64,000 bases of DNA, from positions 1,488,001 to 1,552,000 of the forward strand of contig NZ_CP113946.1 of NCBI RefSeq assembly GCF_029392875.1. The letters are read 5' to 3'. Below are positions 30,733 to 39,631 of the stretch, piece by piece. The translations under genes and the position numbers were made by a program. The DNA comes from Lactobacillus sp. ESL0677 (GTDB lineage Bacteria > Bacillota > Bacilli > Lactobacillales > Lactobacillaceae). Numbering within the stretch: the stretch's first letter is position 1; each line of letters starts with the position of its first letter. The notes below the pieces were generated by a model. It worked only from the letters and a program-made list of their open reading frames with translations. It did not search any database and was not told where the DNA came from.

Positions 30733-30857
30733 AATTTCCTTTCTGTAATCCTTTAAATAAAATTTAATACTAGTATAATTTACACTTTTATAAATTCAGT
30801 TTCAATATAGTTTTTTTAAATTATCATGTGTGCAATTAAGATTTTAATTACAAATAA

Positions 30858-30887
30858 AAATCCCTCGTGCATTAGCGCGAAGGATTT
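30858..30887 (-). terminator. Second hairpin downstream of rplL
   Basis: AAATCC..TCGTGC (30858-30870) folds with GCGCGA.GGATTT (30875-30887) over an ATTA loop, and the minus strand continues T-rich. It lies about 55 bp beyond the first rplL terminator. It may be a backup terminator or the end of a small RNA. The rest of the 277-bp gap 30733-31009 holds only promoter-like AT-rich sequence for the C39-like gene. Confidence 0.6.
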
Positions 30888-30942
30888 AATGCTAATTATT
30901 TAGCACTGGGAACACATTTGGGCTACAAATTGGCAAAAATAA

Positions 30943-30980
30943 AAACCGTACAAGCTCTAAATGTTGAGCTTATGCGGTTT
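30943..30980 (-). terminator. Terminator of the rplJL operon
   Basis: AAACCGTACAAGCTC (30943-30957) pairs with GAGCTTATGCGGTTT (30966-30980), with two mismatches; the minus strand ends in a T-rich run. Confidence 0.85.
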
Positions 30981-31009
30981 CTTATGAGCTTTGTCCAGTT
31001 GGACTGTAA

Positions 31010-31372
31010 CTATTTAAGGGTTACAGTAGCTCCAACTTCTTCAAGCTTAGACTTAATGTCGTTAGCTTCGTCTTCAGAAACGCCTTCCTTAACGTTCTTA
31101 GGAGCACCATCAACCATGTCCTTTGAGTCCTTAAGGCCAAGACCAGTAATGTCACGAACAGCCTTAATAACCTTAACCTTTTCTTGACCTGCTTCAGTCA
31201 ATTCAACATCGTAAGTTGACTTAGCAGCAGCTTCGGCACCAGCACCTGCAGCAGCAACTGGAGCAGCAGCAGTAACATCAAATTCATCTTCAATAGCCTT
31301 TACAAGGTCATTTAATTCAAGAATTGAAGCACCTTTTAAGTCTTCAATAATCTTTTCAGTATCTAAAGCCAT
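31010..31372 (-). CDS. rplL: 50S ribosomal protein L7/L12
   Basis: The 120-residue stalk protein that recruits translation factors. It has the N-terminal dimer helix, the Ala-rich hinge (A-A-P-V-A-A-A-G-A) and a C-terminal domain ending [10 protein letters not shown]. Follows rplJ by 48 bp. Confidence 0.98.
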   Translation of the reverse strand: MALDTEKIIEDLKGASILELNDLVKAIEDEFDVTAAAPVAAAGAGAEAAAKSTYDVELTEAGQEKVKVIKAVRDITGLGLKDSKDMVDGAPKNVKEGVSEDEANDIKSKLEEVGATVTLK

Positions 31373-31420
31373 ATTTAAGTATCCTCCGAAAAATTAGTAT
31401 TAGATATAATTACAATCTTT

Positions 31421-31930
31421 TTATTCTGCAGCCTCGTCTTTTGAATCAGCAACAGCTTTAACAACACATGCGAAGTCGCGAACTGGAGCTTGCAATACAG
31501 ATACAAGCATTGACAGTAAGCCTTCGCGGCCAGGAATAGCAGCAAGTTCCTTGATTTCTTCTTTAGAAGTCAATTTACCTTCAAGCATACCACCCTTAAT
31601 GTTCAAAACATCAAAGTTATCTTCAAATTTAGAAACGATCCGTGCAGGTTCTGTAATGTCATCGGCATTATCAGTGTAAACAACAGCAGTAGGACCAACA
31701 AAAGTATCATCTAAGCCTTCGATACCGGCCTTAGCAGCAGCACGTCTCAAGAAAGTGTTCTTGATAACCTTCATCTTAACGTCGTTTTCACGAAGTTCCT
31801 TACGCATAGCAGTAACTTCTTCAACAGTTAAACCAAGGTAATCAATTACCAAGATGGCCTTTGCAGCTTTAAGTTCTTCAGCAAAAGCATCAACAAGCTT
31901 TTCCTTTGCAGCAATAGCAGCTTTACTCAA
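31421..31930 (-). CDS. rplJ: 50S ribosomal protein L10
   Basis: A 169-residue stalk-base protein. Recognisable segments are K-A-I-L-V-I-D-Y-L-G-L-T-V-E-E and V-I-K-N-T-F-L-R-R-A. The start is TTG, with a strong GGAGGTGA upstream, unusual for such a highly expressed gene. Preceded by an L10 leader and attenuator. Confidence 0.97.
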   Translation of the reverse strand: MSKAAIAAKEKLVDAFAEELKAAKAILVIDYLGLTVEEVTAMRKELRENDVKMKVIKNTFLRRAAAKAGIEGLDDTFVGPTAVVYTDNADDITEPARIVSKFEDNFDVLNIKGGMLEGKLTSKEEIKELAAIPGREGLLSMLVSVLQAPVRDFACVVKAVADSKDEAAE

Positions 31931-31964
31931 TCGAATTCACCTCCATAAAATTCATTAATAAATC

Positions 31965-32085
31965 CTAAAAGGCCTAAAAAACTCCATGCCACAAAGACAT
32001 GGAGTTTCGAAAAAATCTTCATTATCTTCTGGCCTCGGCGGGAAATTAAGGCATGATGCCACCCGAGTCTTAGGTAGAATTTACT
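31965..32085 (-). promoter_or_regulatory. L10 leader with attenuator hairpin
   Basis: The roughly 150-nt untranslated region before rplJ ends in a terminator-like hairpin: AACTCCATG (31980-31988) pairs with CATGGAGTT (31998-32006) and the minus strand continues with T. Upstream are GC-rich arms (GGGTGGCATCATGCC and CCCGCCGAGGCC on the minus strand) typical of the L10-L12 binding leader. L10 binding would favour termination. Position and shape fit the known Rfam L10 leader; not folded computationally. Confidence 0.75.
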
Positions 32086-32091
32086 TTATTA

Positions 32092-32120
32092 AGTATAGCA
32101 GGCCCAATTAAGTTAAGCAA
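32092..32120 (-). promoter_or_regulatory. Promoter of rplJL
   Basis: On the minus strand TTGCTT (32115-32120) and TATACT (32092-32097) are 17 bp apart, with an extended TGC before the -10. It lies immediately downstream of the phoU stop, so rplJL does not depend on pst transcription. Confidence 0.7.
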
Positions 32121-32124
32121 GTAT

Positions 32125-32793
32125 TTATTCTGCTTTTGGGTCAGCCAGTTCAAATAATTCCCCAGAAACCTTGTAAATAACCCAACTAGCCAAGTTGATA
32201 ATGTGGTCGCCAATTCGCTTAAGCAATCTAATAATGACAAAATAACTGGCAGAAGCAACTGCCGCATTAGAATCCTTTTCAACGCCGTCAATGATAACTT
32301 TTCGAGCCTTTTGATAATTGGCTGTTACCACTTCCTGGCGATCAACCATCGCCCGTGCCGTCTTTTCGTCTTCTTGAACGTAAGCTGTCAAGACTTCGAT
32401 TAACATTTTGCGAACTTCATGAGTCATCTGCGAAATGATTTTTTCAACCTCAGGAATTCGCGGATTGCCCTTCACTCTAACCGTTTCAACGGCCAAACTA
32501 ATTGCGTTTTCGCCAATTCGTTCTAGGTCTGTGGCTGCCTTTAAAATACTGATGACAACCCGAAAGTCTGTGGCCACTGGCTGCTGGAGGGCCATTAGAT
32601 CCAGCGCCTTTTTTTCAATTCTAATGGCCTCTTTTGGTACCACGTAGGCCTCTTTAATCATTTCTTGAGCTGTTTTTTTGTCGTGAGCGACAAACGAACG
32701 TGTCCCCTGATCAATCTGATCATTAACTAAGACGCCCATTTCCATAAATTGCGTATTCAGCTTTTTTAATTCATCTAAAAATATTTCGTGCAT
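32125..32793 (-). CDS. phoU: Phosphate transport regulator PhoU
   Basis: A 222-residue all-helical protein that couples Pst transport to phosphate signalling. It has two three-helix PhoU repeats; E-R-I-G-E-N-A (about 92) and K-R-I-G-D-H-I-I-N (about 195) are the metal-binding E-R-x-x-D/E-N/H-x-x-N motifs. Last gene of pstSCAB1B2-phoU. No PhoR/PhoP pair is in the window. Confidence 0.95.
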   Translation of the reverse strand: MHEIFLDELKKLNTQFMEMGVLVNDQIDQGTRSFVAHDKKTAQEMIKEAYVVPKEAIRIEKKALDLMALQQPVATDFRVVISILKAATDLERIGENAISLAVETVRVKGNPRIPEVEKIISQMTHEVRKMLIEVLTAYVQEDEKTARAMVDRQEVVTANYQKARKVIIDGVEKDSNAAVASASYFVIIRLLKRIGDHIINLASWVIYKVSGELFELADPKAE

Positions 32794-32807
32794 GGTTTTC
32801 CCTCGCT

Positions 32808-33563
32808 TTAGCCAAACCGGCCGTTTAGGTAATTACTTGTGATTTCTTTTTTAGGCGCTAAAAACATTTCTTCAGTTGTTCCTGACTCAATTAAATTACC
32901 ATTCATCAAAAACGCAACTTGATCTGAAACCCGACTCGCCTGCTGCAAGTTATGCGTTACCATGATGAAAGTATACTTCGTTTTGAGAGTCATCAAGGTT
33001 TCTTCAATTTCAGAACTAGAAATCGGATCTAGAGCAGATGTTGGCTCATCAAGCAGCACTACTGCGGGTCTAACTGCAAGTGCTCGCGCAATACAGATGC
33101 GCTGCTGCTGACCGCCGGAAAAGGCCAACGCATTTCGATTCAGGCTATCCTTAGTTTCTTGCCAAATTGCCGCTTGTTTCAAACTTTCTTCGACGCGCTG
33201 CTGGATTAATTCTTTATTCTTAATGCCAGCAACTTTCAAGCCATAAGCTACATTATCAAAAACAGAAAACGGAAACGGTGTTGGCTGTTGAAATACCATA
33301 CCCACATTTTTTCGCAGTTCAACTAAATCAAGGTGTGGCCGATAAATATCTTGCCCAGCCAGTAAAATATCTCCCGTAATCTTAATGTTCGCAATATTAT
33401 CATTCATCCGGTTAAGACACCGCAGTAATGTTGACTTACCACAGCCTGAAGGTCCAATTAAAGCCGTCAGTTTTTGCTCCGGAAACGCTAGATTAATACC
33501 ATGCAGCGCCTCAAAATCGCCATAATTTAATTTGACATTTTTGACTTCCATAATGTTCTTCAT
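32808..33563 (-). CDS. pstB: Phosphate ABC transporter ATP-binding protein (second copy)
   Basis: A 251-residue ABC ATPase. Walker A is G-P-S-G-C-G-K-S-T, the signature is F-S-G-G-Q-Q-Q-R, Walker B is V-V-L-L-D-E-P-T, and [12 protein letters not shown] is typical of PstB. It is a paralogue of the upstream gene; lactobacilli commonly carry two pstB genes in tandem. Confidence 0.95.
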   Translation of the reverse strand: MKNIMEVKNVKLNYGDFEALHGINLAFPEQKLTALIGPSGCGKSTLLRCLNRMNDNIANIKITGDILLAGQDIYRPHLDLVELRKNVGMVFQQPTPFPFSVFDNVAYGLKVAGIKNKELIQQRVEESLKQAAIWQETKDSLNRNALAFSGGQQQRICIARALAVRPAVVLLDEPTSALDPISSSEIEETLMTLKTKYTFIMVTHNLQQASRVSDQVAFLMNGNLIESGTTEEMFLAPKKEITSNYLNGRFG

Positions 33564-33575
33564 CGTTACACTCCT

Positions 33576-34376
33576 TTAGCCAAAACTGCCCTGGATGTAG
33601 TTCTCGGTAATTTCGCCCTGTGGATTAGTGAAAATATTGGTCGTTGTATCATATTCAAGAGCACGTCCTAAATGAAAGAATGCGGTATAGTCGCTAATTC
33701 GCGAAGCCTGCTGCATGTTGTGCGTCACCATAATCATGGTGTATTTACTGCGCAGCTGCTTGAGCGTATCTTCCAATTTCGCCGTAGATACCGGGTCAAG
33801 TGCACTAGCCGGCTCATCTAAGAGCAAAATTTCTGGCTTTAGCGCAATTGCCCGCGCAATACACAAGCGTTGCTGCTGACCGCCAGATAATGCTAAGGCA
33901 CTGTTATCCAGCTTATCCTTGACTTCATCCCACAAGGCAGCAGCTTTTAGGCTTTCCTCAACAAGTTGATTAAGCTTGGCTTTATCCTGCTCACCATTGG
34001 CCCTTAGCGCGTAAGTGATATTTTCCTTAATCGACTTTGGAAAAGGATTAGGCTTCTGGAACACCATGCCGATTGCCTTTCGCAATTCATAAACGTTAAT
34101 TTTTTTCTGGTTAATGTCAAGTTCATGAAACATGATATTGCCATCAACTTTGGCAACACGATCATTCAGCCTGTCTAAAGAACGTAAAAATGTGGATTTC
34201 CCGGAACCCGAGGCACCAATCAAGGCCGTGATGGTGTTCTTTTTAAAGCCCAAACTGACATCAAATAGTTTCTGCACCGTGCCACCATAAAAAACACTTA
34301 AATTGTGAGTATAAAGCGCACAATCATCATTATTGAAAGTTTTAATATATTTCGTTTGGTTTTGCCAATTTTCCAT
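33576..34376 (-). CDS. pstB: Phosphate ABC transporter ATP-binding protein (first copy)
   Basis: A 266-residue ABC ATPase. Walker A is G-A-S-G-S-G-K-S-T, the signature L-S-G-G-Q-Q-Q-R, then L-L-L-D-E-P-A-S-A-L-D-P and T-H-N-M-Q-Q-A-S-R-I-S-D. Its N-terminus is longer than that of its paralogue by about 17 residues. GGAAT precedes the ATG. Confidence 0.95.
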   Translation of the reverse strand: MENWQNQTKYIKTFNNDDCALYTHNLSVFYGGTVQKLFDVSLGFKKNTITALIGASGSGKSTFLRSLDRLNDRVAKVDGNIMFHELDINQKKINVYELRKAIGMVFQKPNPFPKSIKENITYALRANGEQDKAKLNQLVEESLKAAALWDEVKDKLDNSALALSGGQQQRLCIARAIALKPEILLLDEPASALDPVSTAKLEDTLKQLRSKYTMIMVTHNMQQASRISDYTAFFHLGRALEYDTTTNIFTNPQGEITENYIQGSFG

Positions 34377-34385
34377 ATAAATTCC

Positions 34386-35279
34386 TTATTTTACTTTAGC
34401 AGCAGTTAAATTCTTATAGAGCCAGTTGCCCAACAAGCGCGCACCAAAATTAAAGATAATCACAACAATTACCAATAATGCCGATGTCGCTGCTGAAACA
34501 AGATTCACATCAGGAATAATCCCCTCGGTGTTCACCTTCCAAATATGAACTGCCAAGGTTTCTGCTGGGCGCATCACATTCAAAAAGCTAGTTGAGCTGA
34601 ACATGTTCCAGTTAGAATAATCAACGGTTGAACCGCTTTGTCCAGCAGTATAAATTAGCGCGGCTGCTTCACCAAAAACACGCCCAGCACTTAAAATAAT
34701 TCCCGTAATAATCCCAGGTAATGCCGACGGCAAGACAACGCCGCGAATTGTTTTCCAATTTGATAGTCCCAGCGCCCAGCCTGCTTCGCGCTGTGCTTGC
34801 GGCACCCCATTAATTGCCTGCTCAATATTGCTAGTTAAGATTGGTAAATTGAAAAAGGTTAGTGCTAACGCACCGGCAATAATTGAAAAGCCTAGCCCAA
34901 ACTGAACTACAAACAAAAGATAGCCGAACAAGCCAACAACAATTGATGGCAGCGAGCTTAAAATTTCAATCGTCGTTCTAATTAGTCGCGTTACCCATGT
35001 GTCCTGGGCATATTCAGCTAAATAAATGGCCGCTCCTAATGCAATTGGAAGTGAAATCAGCAGCGTTAAAACGAGTAAGTAAAGTGAATTGAATAGTTGG
35101 TCACGAATCCCGCCGCCAGCTTCAAATGATGATGAGGCAGATGTTAAAAAATGCCATGATAAATGTGGCACACCAGCAATTAAAATATTGCCTAAAATAC
35201 CAATTAATACCAGAATAATAATCGCAACTAGCAGGTAAATTACCCCCGTAGCCAGTCGGTCGGTTCTTTTTGAATTCAT
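34386..35279 (-). CDS. pstA: Phosphate ABC transporter permease PstA
   Basis: A 297-residue permease with six membrane segments. The cytoplasmic EAA loop is E-A-G-W-A-L-G-L-S-N-W-K-T. Its ATG overlaps the pstC stop (ATGA). Forms the channel with PstC. Confidence 0.95.
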   Translation of the reverse strand: MNSKRTDRLATGVIYLLVAIIILVLIGILGNILIAGVPHLSWHFLTSASSSFEAGGGIRDQLFNSLYLLVLTLLISLPIALGAAIYLAEYAQDTWVTRLIRTTIEILSSLPSIVVGLFGYLLFVVQFGLGFSIIAGALALTFFNLPILTSNIEQAINGVPQAQREAGWALGLSNWKTIRGVVLPSALPGIITGIILSAGRVFGEAAALIYTAGQSGSTVDYSNWNMFSSTSFLNVMRPAETLAVHIWKVNTEGIIPDVNLVSAATSALLVIVVIIFNFGARLLGNWLYKNLTAAKVK

Positions 35280-36274
35280 CAGCTACCTCTTTTTCCAATA
35301 AGGCGAACTAGGAAGTTAAACGCCAATGACATGATTAACAATAGTAGTGCCAATGACCACAGAGCATTGTTAGGCAACGTGCCCATAACCGTGTTGCCCA
35401 TTTGACTAGTCAATTGACTGGTCAATGTTGCTGATGGGCTAACTAGGTTATATGGCATTAAGACGGCATTACCGATAACCATTTGTACGGCTAAGGCTTC
35501 ACCGAAGGCTCGCGCCATACCAAAAATTATTGCGGTTAAAATGCGTGGCCGCGCAGCTCGCAATACAACATGAAAAATTGTCTGCCAGCGCGTTGCTCCT
35601 AAAGCTGCAGACGATTTTCGCAAGTCTTGCGGAACAGCCTTAAAGGCATCAACCGTTAGTGAAGTAATTGTTGGTAAAACCATGACAAATAAAATTAACG
35701 TTGCAGCTAAAATACCAAATCCCGTGCCACCAAAAATACTGCGAGTGACTGTAACAATCACTGTCAAGCCCAAAAAGCCATAAACAACTGATGGAATACC
35801 AACAAGCAGTTCCATAACTGATTGTAAAAACTGTGCTTGCCTACCGGATTTATATTCGGTCATGAACAAGGCGATAGCAATGGCAAATGGCGTTGCTACT
35901 AAGGCAGCTAATAACGTCACCGCAAAAGAAGTAACAATCATTGCTGCAGCACCAACATGATCTTTGCCAGCACTAGGGTTCCAATTACTCGTCAACAAAA
36001 AGTTAAAAATGTTCACTTTATCGTCGACAAAAGTTGCAAGGCCTCGCACCCCAACAAAACCAATAATTGCTACAATTAAAATTCCAATAACTGCAATTGC
36101 TAGCGATGTCAAGCCTTTACCCCAGTGTTCTTGCCGCGTTTCCTTAGATGGACTAGTTAAGCGGGCAATATCAACACTTTCGGGAACAATCTTTTTAAAC
36201 TTAACATGTGGTACCTTCTGCTCAGCAATCGCTTGGTCAACAACTTCTTGTAAGTCTTGTTCGTGTTTATTCAT
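35279..36274 (-). CDS. pstC: Phosphate ABC transporter permease PstC
   Basis: A permease of about 331 residues. A hydrophilic N-terminal region of about 50 residues precedes six membrane segments. The EAA loop is S-S-A-A-L-G-A-T-R-W-Q-T. I favour the ATG at 36274 because TAGGT lies 7 nt upstream; ATG at 36280 is only 2-3 nt from it. Overlaps the pstS end. Confidence 0.94.
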   Translation of the reverse strand: MNKHEQDLQEVVDQAIAEQKVPHVKFKKIVPESVDIARLTSPSKETRQEHWGKGLTSLAIAVIGILIVAIIGFVGVRGLATFVDDKVNIFNFLLTSNWNPSAGKDHVGAAAMIVTSFAVTLLAALVATPFAIAIALFMTEYKSGRQAQFLQSVMELLVGIPSVVYGFLGLTVIVTVTRSIFGGTGFGILAATLILFVMVLPTITSLTVDAFKAVPQDLRKSSAALGATRWQTIFHVVLRAARPRILTAIIFGMARAFGEALAVQMVIGNAVLMPYNLVSPSATLTSQLTSQMGNTVMGTLPNNALWSLALLLLIMSLAFNFLVRLIGKRGS

Positions 36275-37142
36275 GTGCATTACCTATTTTTGTAATTCGA
36301 TTTTGACTGTCGCGAGTAACCTTCATTTCATTAATGCTTAGATAACCAATTTTAGGTACCAGGTCACGTTGCACTTTTTTACTCAAAATATAAGTAATAA
36401 AAGCAGCAGTTTCCTTATCTGGCTTACCTTTGGTATACAGATGCTCATAGGACCAGAGCTGCCATTTATTAGTCGGGATATTTTGATTTGTTGGTCTTGT
36501 ATGATCAATACTTATTTTTTGAATATTGGGATCATTTGCATAAGGAAAAGAAATATACGAAATTGTGCCTGGCGTTGAACTGACAATCTTTTTAACCGTA
36601 CCGTTAGAATCCTGCTCTTGCGAATTGACGGCATCCTTACCCTTTAAAATTAAGTCTTCAAAAGTTGTCCTAGTACCACTGCCACGAGAGCGATTAATAA
36701 CAATAATCTGTAAATTCTTACCACCAACTTGGCGCCAGTTCGTAATTTTACCGGTAAAAATTTCCATGAGTTGTTTTGAAGATAGATTACTAATACCAAT
36801 CCCCTTATTAACAATCGGAGCAATCCCGACAACTGCTACTTGAAAGTCATGAAGCTTGGCTGCATTTATTCCTTTTTGCGTATCAGCAAACACATCGGAG
36901 GTGCCAACTTGCACCGCTCCAGCTTGCACCTGACTTAGACCAGTACCAGAGCCGCCACCTTGAACAATAATATTGCTATCAGGATTAGTTAAGTGATAAT
37001 CATTGCCCGCTTGTTCAACAAGCGGCTGCAAGGCACTTGACCCCACAATCGTTATTTTGTTGCGGTCTTTACTGCAACCAACCAAAAAAATTGGTAACAC
37101 CAAAATCAGAGCCATCAATTTACCTAAATGTAATTTATGCAT
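36267..37142 (-). CDS. pstS: Phosphate-binding lipoprotein PstS
   Basis: A 291-residue extracellular solute-binding protein. The lipobox is F-L-V-G-C, with the lipidated Cys near residue 23. Phosphate-site motifs are V-G-S-S-A-L-Q-P-L, G-G-G-S-G-T-G and N-R-S-R-G-S-G-T-R-T. ATG at 37142 has GAGGAAA upstream; a TTG at 37154 is rejected. First gene of the pst operon. Confidence 0.95.
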   Translation of the reverse strand: MHKLHLGKLMALILVLPIFLVGCSKDRNKITIVGSSALQPLVEQAGNDYHLTNPDSNIIVQGGGSGTGLSQVQAGAVQVGTSDVFADTQKGINAAKLHDFQVAVVGIAPIVNKGIGISNLSSKQLMEIFTGKITNWRQVGGKNLQIIVINRSRGSGTRTTFEDLILKGKDAVNSQEQDSNGTVKKIVSSTPGTISYISFPYANDPNIQKISIDHTRPTNQNIPTNKWQLWSYEHLYTKGKPDKETAAFITYILSKKVQRDLVPKIGYLSINEMKVTRDSQNRITKIGNAHE

Positions 37143-37176
37143 ACGTTTCCTCAATTTATAAATTAGATTTTGCTAT

Positions 37177-37226
37177 AGTTTAACAAATAATGCGTAGCAT
37201 ACCAAATGATATCTACCTTTAAGGTA
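37177..37226 (-). promoter_or_regulatory. Candidate pst promoter with upstream palindrome
   Basis: On the minus strand TTGGTA (37200-37205) and TAAACT (37177-37182) are 17 bp apart. Just upstream is a palindrome, TACCTT-T-AAGGTA (37214-37226), and a TTTAACA run overlaps the -10. PhoP-type control is expected but no clear pair of PhoP boxes is visible. Confidence 0.45.
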
Positions 37227-37234
37227 TACGAAAA

Positions 37235-37266
37235 AAAAGCAATTTACAGAAATGTAAATTGCTTTT
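37235..37266. terminator. Terminator of rplKA
   Basis: AAAAGCAATTTACA (37235-37248) pairs perfectly with 37253-37266 around GAAA; A and T tracts flank it. Confidence 0.9.
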
Positions 37267-37287
37267 AATTGATTAATCTATATTAAA

Positions 37288-37980
37288 TTAGTCCAAGTTT
37301 AATGGATCAAGCTTGATCCCTGGGCCAAAGGTTGCTGCAACAGCAACACTCTTAATGTATTGACCCTTGGCTGCTGCTGGACGTGCACGTAAGATAACGT
37401 CACGTAAAGCGTCAAAGTTTTCTACTAATTGTTCATCAGTAAATGAAACTTTACCAATAGCTGTATGAATAGCAGCTTGACGGTCAACACGGTATTCAAC
37501 TTGACCAGCTTTAACGTTCTTAACGGCCTTTTCGATGTCCATTGTAACTGTACCAGTCTTAGGGTTAGGCATTAAACCCTTAGGCCCTAAAATACGACCT
37601 AAACGTCCAACCTTAGCCATCATCATTGGTGTAGCAACAACAACGTCAAAGTCCAAGTAACCGTTTTGAACTTTTTCTACTAAGTCGTCTGAACCAACTT
37701 CGTCAGCACCGGCAGCCTTAGCTTGTTCAGCTTGTGGGCCTTCAGCAAAAACAACAACCTTTTGGGTCTTACCAGTACCATTAGGCAATACAAGTGAACC
37801 ACGAATTTGTTGATCAGCTTGCTTAGGGTCAACACTCAAGTTGTATGAAACTTCAACTGAAGCATCAAAACCTGCGTATGAAGTTTCTTTAACTAACTTC
37901 ATTGCTTCAGCAACTGAATATAATTTCTTTGAATCTACTTTTTTAGCAGCTTCGACATATTTTTTACCATGCTTTGGCAT
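37288..37980 (-). CDS. rplA: 50S ribosomal protein L1
   Basis: A 230-residue L1-stalk protein that is also a translational repressor of its operon in many bacteria. Landmarks are the [15 protein letters not shown] segment and [13 protein letters not shown] precedes the ATG. Confidence 0.98.
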   Translation of the reverse strand: MPKHGKKYVEAAKKVDSKKLYSVAEAMKLVKETSYAGFDASVEVSYNLSVDPKQADQQIRGSLVLPNGTGKTQKVVVFAEGPQAEQAKAAGADEVGSDDLVEKVQNGYLDFDVVVATPMMMAKVGRLGRILGPKGLMPNPKTGTVTMDIEKAVKNVKAGQVEYRVDRQAAIHTAIGKVSFTDEQLVENFDALRDVILRARPAAAKGQYIKSVAVAATFGPGIKLDPLNLD

Positions 37981-37998
37981 GTGATTTCCTCCTTAATA

Positions 37999-38031
37999 TG
38001 TGGTCAAACAAGCCCGAGCAGCTCTCCCACC
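37999..38031 (-). promoter_or_regulatory. Putative L1-binding element before rplA
   Basis: In the rplK-rplA gap the minus strand reads GGTGGGAG, a short stem-loop segment, then TGACCACA, followed by the rplA ribosome-binding site. The paired boxes GTGGGAG / ACCACA are repeated before rplK. Confidence 0.5.
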
Positions 38032-38053
38032 TAAATTGTTATAAATAACAGGA

Positions 38054-38479
38054 TTAGTCTTCGACTTCGATACCCATGCTTCTAGCAGTACCTTCGATCA
38101 TCCGCATAGCAGCTTCGACATCAGCAGCGTTAAGGTCCTTCATCTTTGTTTCAGCGATTTCCTTAACTTGGTCCTTAGTTACCTTACCAACCTTCTTGGT
38201 ATTAGGTTCACCAGAAGCCTTGTCGATCTTAGCAGCTTGCTTCAATAATACTGGAGCTGGTGGAGTCTTAGTAATGAATTCGAATGAACGATCTTCATAC
38301 ACAGTAATGACTACAGGGATAATCATGCCTTTTTGATCAGCAGTTCTAGCATTGAAGTCCTTAGTAAAACCAACAATGTTAATACCTGCTTGACCTAAAG
38401 CTGGACCAACTGGAGGTGCGGGTGTTGCAGCACCAGCTGGGATTTGTAATTTGACAACGTTAATAACTTTCTTTGCCAC
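38054..38479 (-). CDS. rplK: 50S ribosomal protein L11
   Basis: A 141-residue protein of the GTPase centre, beginning [11 protein letters not shown] after a GTG start with AAGGAGG 8 nt upstream. A longer reading to 38542 would add 21 residues foreign to the family and is rejected. Contains [11 protein letters not shown]. Confidence 0.97.
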   Translation of the reverse strand: MAKKVINVVKLQIPAGAATPAPPVGPALGQAGINIVGFTKDFNARTADQKGMIIPVVITVYEDRSFEFITKTPPAPVLLKQAAKIDKASGEPNTKKVGKVTKDQVKEIAETKMKDLNAADVEAAMRMIEGTARSMGIEVED

Positions 38480-38503
38480 GGTCAAAACCTCCTTGATTCC
38501 GTG

Positions 38504-38542
38504 TGTGGTTAAAATGGAGAAGTTACCTACTTCTCCTCCCAC
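38504..38542 (-). promoter_or_regulatory. Putative L1-binding element in the rplK leader
   Basis: The minus strand reads GTGGGAG, an 8-bp hairpin GGAGAAGT/ACTTCTCC, then TTAACCACA. It matches the element before rplA, supporting feedback by L1. Confidence 0.5.
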
Positions 38543-38562
38543 AATAATAAAAGTACGTTAGT

Positions 38563-38591
38563 ATCTTATCATCGTTTAGCGATAATTGCAA
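38563..38591 (-). promoter_or_regulatory. Promoter of rplKA
   Basis: TTGCAA (38586-38591) and TAAGAT (38563-38568) on the minus strand are 17 bp apart, between nusG and rplK. Confidence 0.65.
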
Positions 38592-38603
38592 TACTAACTT
38601 ATT

Positions 38604-39152
38604 TTAATCAATCTTTTTAACTTGGTCGTAGTCTAGTTCAGTTGTAGTTGCGCGACCAAACATATCAACAGAAACAAATAACTTGTACTTATCTGGTTGA
38701 ATTTCAGTGATTTTACCTTCAACACCGTTAAAGGCACCATCGATAATTGTAACTGTTTCGCCAACTTCAAAGTCAATTTGTGGCCGTTTAGCTGGTTCAC
38801 CTTGTTGACGCAATAAGCGGTTAACTTCTTCATCAAGTAATGGTGACGGCTTAGAACCACCACCGTGGGAACCAACAAAGCCCGTAACGTTTGGTGTGTT
38901 TCGAACAACAAACCAACTTTCGTCAGTCATAACCATTTCAACTAAAACGTATCCCGGGAAAATCTTTTCTTCGACTTCCTTTTTCTTATCGTGGACAGTT
39001 TCAATCTTTTCTTGTTCAGGGACCATTACCCGAAAAATATAGTCTTGCATCCCCATACTTTGCGCACGTGACAACAGGTCAGACTTAACTTTATCTTCAT
39101 AACCTGAATAAGTATGCAATACATACCATTGCTTCTTTGTTGTTTCAACCAT
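38604..39152 (-). CDS. nusG: Transcription termination/antitermination protein NusG
   Basis: A 182-residue RNA-polymerase-binding factor. The NGN domain starts with W-Y-V-L-H-T-Y-S-G-Y-E-D-K-V, and the KOW domain carries E-V-G-E-T-V-T-I-I-D-G-A-F. GGAGAAA precedes the ATG. Confidence 0.97.
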   Translation of the reverse strand: MVETTKKQWYVLHTYSGYEDKVKSDLLSRAQSMGMQDYIFRVMVPEQEKIETVHDKKKEVEEKIFPGYVLVEMVMTDESWFVVRNTPNVTGFVGSHGGGSKPSPLLDEEVNRLLRQQGEPAKRPQIDFEVGETVTIIDGAFNGVEGKITEIQPDKYKLFVSVDMFGRATTTELDYDQVKKID

Positions 39153-39191
39153 TTAACACAATTTCTCCTTTTGATTTTTGGCAAACAAAAA

Positions 39192-39207
39192 AACCTCGAC
39201 TGAGGTT
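39192..39207 (-). terminator. Hairpin between secE and nusG
   Basis: On the minus strand AACCTC-AGTC-GAGGTT is followed by a T run. It partly separates nusG from rpmG-secE; the short stem suggests partial read-through. Confidence 0.65.
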
Positions 39208-39253
39208 CTTTCAACTAATGTCCATTATAACACGGATTCAAAATTATTTCTAT

Positions 39254-39424
39254 TTACATCACTATCTGTGTCAAACTACTAAATGCTAAGTCAAGTAGAC
39301 CCAAATATGCCGCAAATAAGATTGAAGTTACGATAACAATTGCTGTATCGTGACGGTTTTGTTTAGCAGTTGGCCAAGTAACTAACTTCATTTCTTGGAC
39401 AACACTCTTAAAAAACTTAATCAT
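39254..39424 (-). CDS. secE: Preprotein translocase subunit SecE
   Basis: Read directly from the minus strand, a 56-residue protein: M-I-K-F-F-K-S-V-V-Q-E-M-K-L-V-T-W-P-T, then one membrane segment (about 28-46). The E-M-x-x-V-T-W-P motif is diagnostic. AGGAG lies just before the ATG. It begins 7 bp after rpmG and precedes nusG, the conserved order. Confidence 0.95.
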   Translation of the reverse strand: MIKFFKSVVQEMKLVTWPTAKQNRHDTAIVIVTSILFAAYLGLLDLAFSSLTQIVM

Positions 39425-39430
39425 TAACTC

Positions 39431-39580
39431 CTACCTCGTTTCCTTATGCACAGTCATTTTACCGCAATGCTTACAAAACTTTTTTAGTTCAAGCCGCTGA
39501 GTGCGATTTTTACTTGCCGTGATTGAGTAGTTACGCGAGCCGCAGACGCTGCAGGCCAAAGATGCTTTTTTCACTGCCAT
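39431..39580 (-). CDS. rpmG: 50S ribosomal protein L33
   Basis: A 49-residue protein from the ATG at 39580. It has C-S-V-C and C-K-H-C pairs, so it is the zinc-binding form. GGAAGTGAG precedes the start; the longer reading to 39631 is rejected because it covers the promoter. Confidence 0.95.
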   Translation of the reverse strand: MAVKKASLACSVCGSRNYSITASKNRTQRLELKKFCKHCGKMTVHKETR

Positions 39581-39602
39581 AATCTCACTTCCAAACTCTT
39601 TT

Positions 39603-39631
39603 ATTCTAGCAAAAAAATACGGCATGAGCAA
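39603..39631 (-). promoter_or_regulatory. Promoter of rpmG-secE
   Basis: TTGCTC (39626-39631) and TAGAAT (39603-39608) on the minus strand, 17 bp apart with TGC before the -10. Confidence 0.65.
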
